DNA of 5,687 bases, taken from the NCBI GenBank assembly GCA_036376775.1, contig DASUZP010000014.1:1-5687 (forward strand), given 5' to 3'. The position numbers and the translations under genes are program-made. Shown here piece after piece: positions 5,650-5,687 of this stretch (position 1 is the first letter of the stretch; every line of letters starts with the position of its first letter). The notes under the pieces are model-generated. The model did no database searches and had not been told where the DNA came from. It saw only the letters and a program-made list of their open reading frames with translations. The stretch is from VRUE01 sp036376775. Lineage in GTDB: Bacteria; Actinomycetota; Thermoleophilia; Solirubrobacterales; 70-9.

Positions 5650-5687
5650 GACGTGGGTCCCCGGCGGGTGAGCCGGGGACCCACGTC
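5650..5687 (-). repeat. Perfect 16-bp stem-loop upstream of nuoE
   Basis: GACGTGGGTCCCCGGC (5650-5665) and GCCGGGGACCCACGTC (5672-5687) are exact reverse complements around a six-base loop. The stem reaches the last base of the window, so it may be longer. It stands 26 bases before the nuoE start. On the minus strand it is followed by GCACGCC rather than a run of T, so it is a poor candidate for an intrinsic terminator. The core GGGTCCCC is shared with the hairpin inside nuoG (1495-1539). A dispersed palindromic repeat or an mRNA-stabilising/processing hairpin between nuoD and nuoE are the likeliest readings. Confidence 0.65.

Noticed and set aside
5650..5687. Intrinsic terminator upstream of nuoE
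   Set aside because: The stem is strong, but on the minus strand it is followed by GCACGCC with no U-tract. A terminator inside the nuo gene run would also be unexpected.

Overview
This is a high-GC bacterial window filled almost entirely by part of the operon for respiratory complex I (proton-pumping NADH:quinone oxidoreductase, 14-subunit bacterial type). All genes lie on the minus strand. Read from the right-hand end, the order is nuoE, nuoF, nuoG, nuoH and the first 33 codons of nuoI, which runs off the left edge. This is the conserved E-F-G-H-I segment of the nuo operon. The heavy G+C bias, frequent GTG starts and the wording of the proteins suggest an actinobacterium, probably of the Thermoleophilia/Solirubrobacterales type. 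That placement comes from remembered family resemblance, not from a search.

Layout (plus-strand coordinates): 1-101 nuoI N-terminus; 102-161 a spacer with a hairpin and the nuoI ribosome binding site; 162-1160 nuoH; 1160-3727 nuoG; 3724-5034 (or 5043) nuoF; 5027-5623 nuoE; 5624-5687 a leader with the nuoE ribosome binding site and a perfect 16-bp hairpin at the window edge. E/F, F/G and G/H overlap by 1 to 17 bases, which indicates one transcript with coupled translation. No promoter is visible; it presumably lies upstream of nuoA-D, outside the window.

Together E, F and G form the NADH-oxidising arm. NADH is oxidised at FMN in NuoF, with one 2Fe-2S cluster in NuoE. Electrons then pass down the iron-sulphur chain of NuoF and NuoG to NuoI. 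NuoH is the membrane subunit that helps form the quinone site. Every expected cluster ligand is present, including the four cysteines of the optional N7 cluster in NuoG.

The unexpected part is that nuoG carries at least three palindromic DNA segments inside its reading frame. They are a 120-bp segment with perfect 23-bp inverted ends (2314-2433, 40 codons), a 45-bp hairpin (1495-1539, 15 codons) and a 31-nt imperfect palindrome (2060-2090). They encode Pro/Ser/Ala/Gly-rich stretches that look like inserts in a conserved protein. The 45-bp hairpin shares its GGGTCCCC core with the intergenic hairpin upstream of nuoE. This suggests dispersed palindromic repeats that can settle in frame within an essential-type gene, comparable in principle to the coding palindromic elements of Rickettsia. 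The translation start regions of nuoE and nuoI are also strikingly alike.
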